From Methylobacterium sp. (GTDB lineage Bacteria > Pseudomonadota > Alphaproteobacteria > Rhizobiales > Beijerinckiaceae): 6,103 nt of DNA. The position numbers and the translations under genes were made by a program. The notes below the pieces were generated by a model that saw only the letters and a list, made by a program, of their open reading frames with translations, did no database searches and had not been told where the DNA came from. Of the stretch, positions 6,029 to 6,103 are shown piece after piece (the stretch's first letter is position 1; every line of letters starts with the position of its first letter). The stretch is from positions 1 through 6,103 of the forward strand of contig JAJKJG010000382.1 in NCBI GenBank assembly GCA_021154065.1, written 5' to 3'.

Positions 6029-6103
6029 ATGGTGCCGCCCGCGCGGACGATGCTCGTTCCGCGCAACGCCCTATCGACCGCGCTGGACGACATCCCGGCC
6101 CGG
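6029..6103 (+). CDS. Possible start of a divergent gene, cut by the window edge
   Basis: An ATG at 6029 opens a frame of 25 codons that runs off the window. It begins MVPPARTMLVPRNALSTALD; a second ATG at 6050 is an alternative start. In this frame 23 of 25 third positions are G or C, which fits coding DNA of this genome better than the competing plus frame from ATG 5977. No clear Shine-Dalgarno precedes it, and I do not recognise the protein. Too little is present to assign a function, and it may not be a gene. Confidence 0.3.
   Translation, partial: MVPPARTMLVPRNALSTALDDIPAR

Noticed and set aside
6036..6060. Second GGAAC on the minus strand as another EcfG promoter
   Set aside because: No CGTT is found 16-17 bases downstream.
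5815..6093. Minus-strand frame of 92 codons upstream of and overlapping the ferritin-like gene
   Set aside because: It overlaps the promoter, the Shine-Dalgarno and the first codons of the DUF892 gene in another frame, and its composition is basic and unlike a known protein.

Overview
The window is GC-rich, with strongly GC-biased third codon positions. It carries a conserved translation/transcription cluster whose proteins look like those of Alphaproteobacteria, most likely Hyphomicrobiales (Rhizobiales). The reasons are the YlxR + L7Ae-like fusion architecture, the long Arg/Glu-rich N-terminus of IF-2, the RbfA and TruB sequence style, palindromic intergenic repeats of the kind common in that order, and a sigma-EcfG-type promoter. 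I cannot name the genus from the sequence.

Layout, left to right. Positions 1-554 hold the 3' end of nusA (plus strand, start outside the window). Positions 555-770 are a 216-base spacer with two inverted GC-rich arms around a perfect 28-bp tandem duplication. Positions 771-1439 encode a YlxR/L7Ae-like RNA-binding protein with a GTG start. Positions 1436-3859 encode translation initiation factor IF-2 (infB), overlapping the previous gene by 4 bases. Positions 3860-4027 are a spacer filled by a composite palindromic repeat. Positions 4028-4450 are rbfA. Positions 4447-5367 are truB, with a GTG start overlapping rbfA by 4 bases. On the minus strand, 5364-5900 encode a YciF-type (DUF892) ferritin-like protein that converges on truB with a 4-base overlap. 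It is preceded by a strong ribosome binding site and a good match to the alphaproteobacterial general stress promoter, GGAAC-N17-CGTT. Positions 6029-6103 may be the start of a divergent gene cut by the window edge.

How the genes work together: nusA-ylxR-infB-rbfA-truB is the classic bacterial operon linking transcription elongation/antitermination (NusA), initiator tRNA loading (IF-2), 30S maturation (RbfA) and tRNA Psi55 formation (TruB). The 4-base overlaps at ylxR/infB and rbfA/truB suggest translational coupling. The ferritin-like gene is a separate stress-regulated unit and occupies the place where rpsO-pnp often follow truB.

The most notable observation is in infB. The reading frame is open and well conserved, but it jumps from the start of domain III (C1) directly into the C2 domain at codons 726-731. 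About 95-100 residues present in ordinary IF-2 are missing, and the junction has the signature of a deletion between short direct repeats. The same protein has Asn instead of the usual second His in the P-loop (GHVDNGKT). I see no phage, CRISPR, transposase, or clearly new multi-gene system here.
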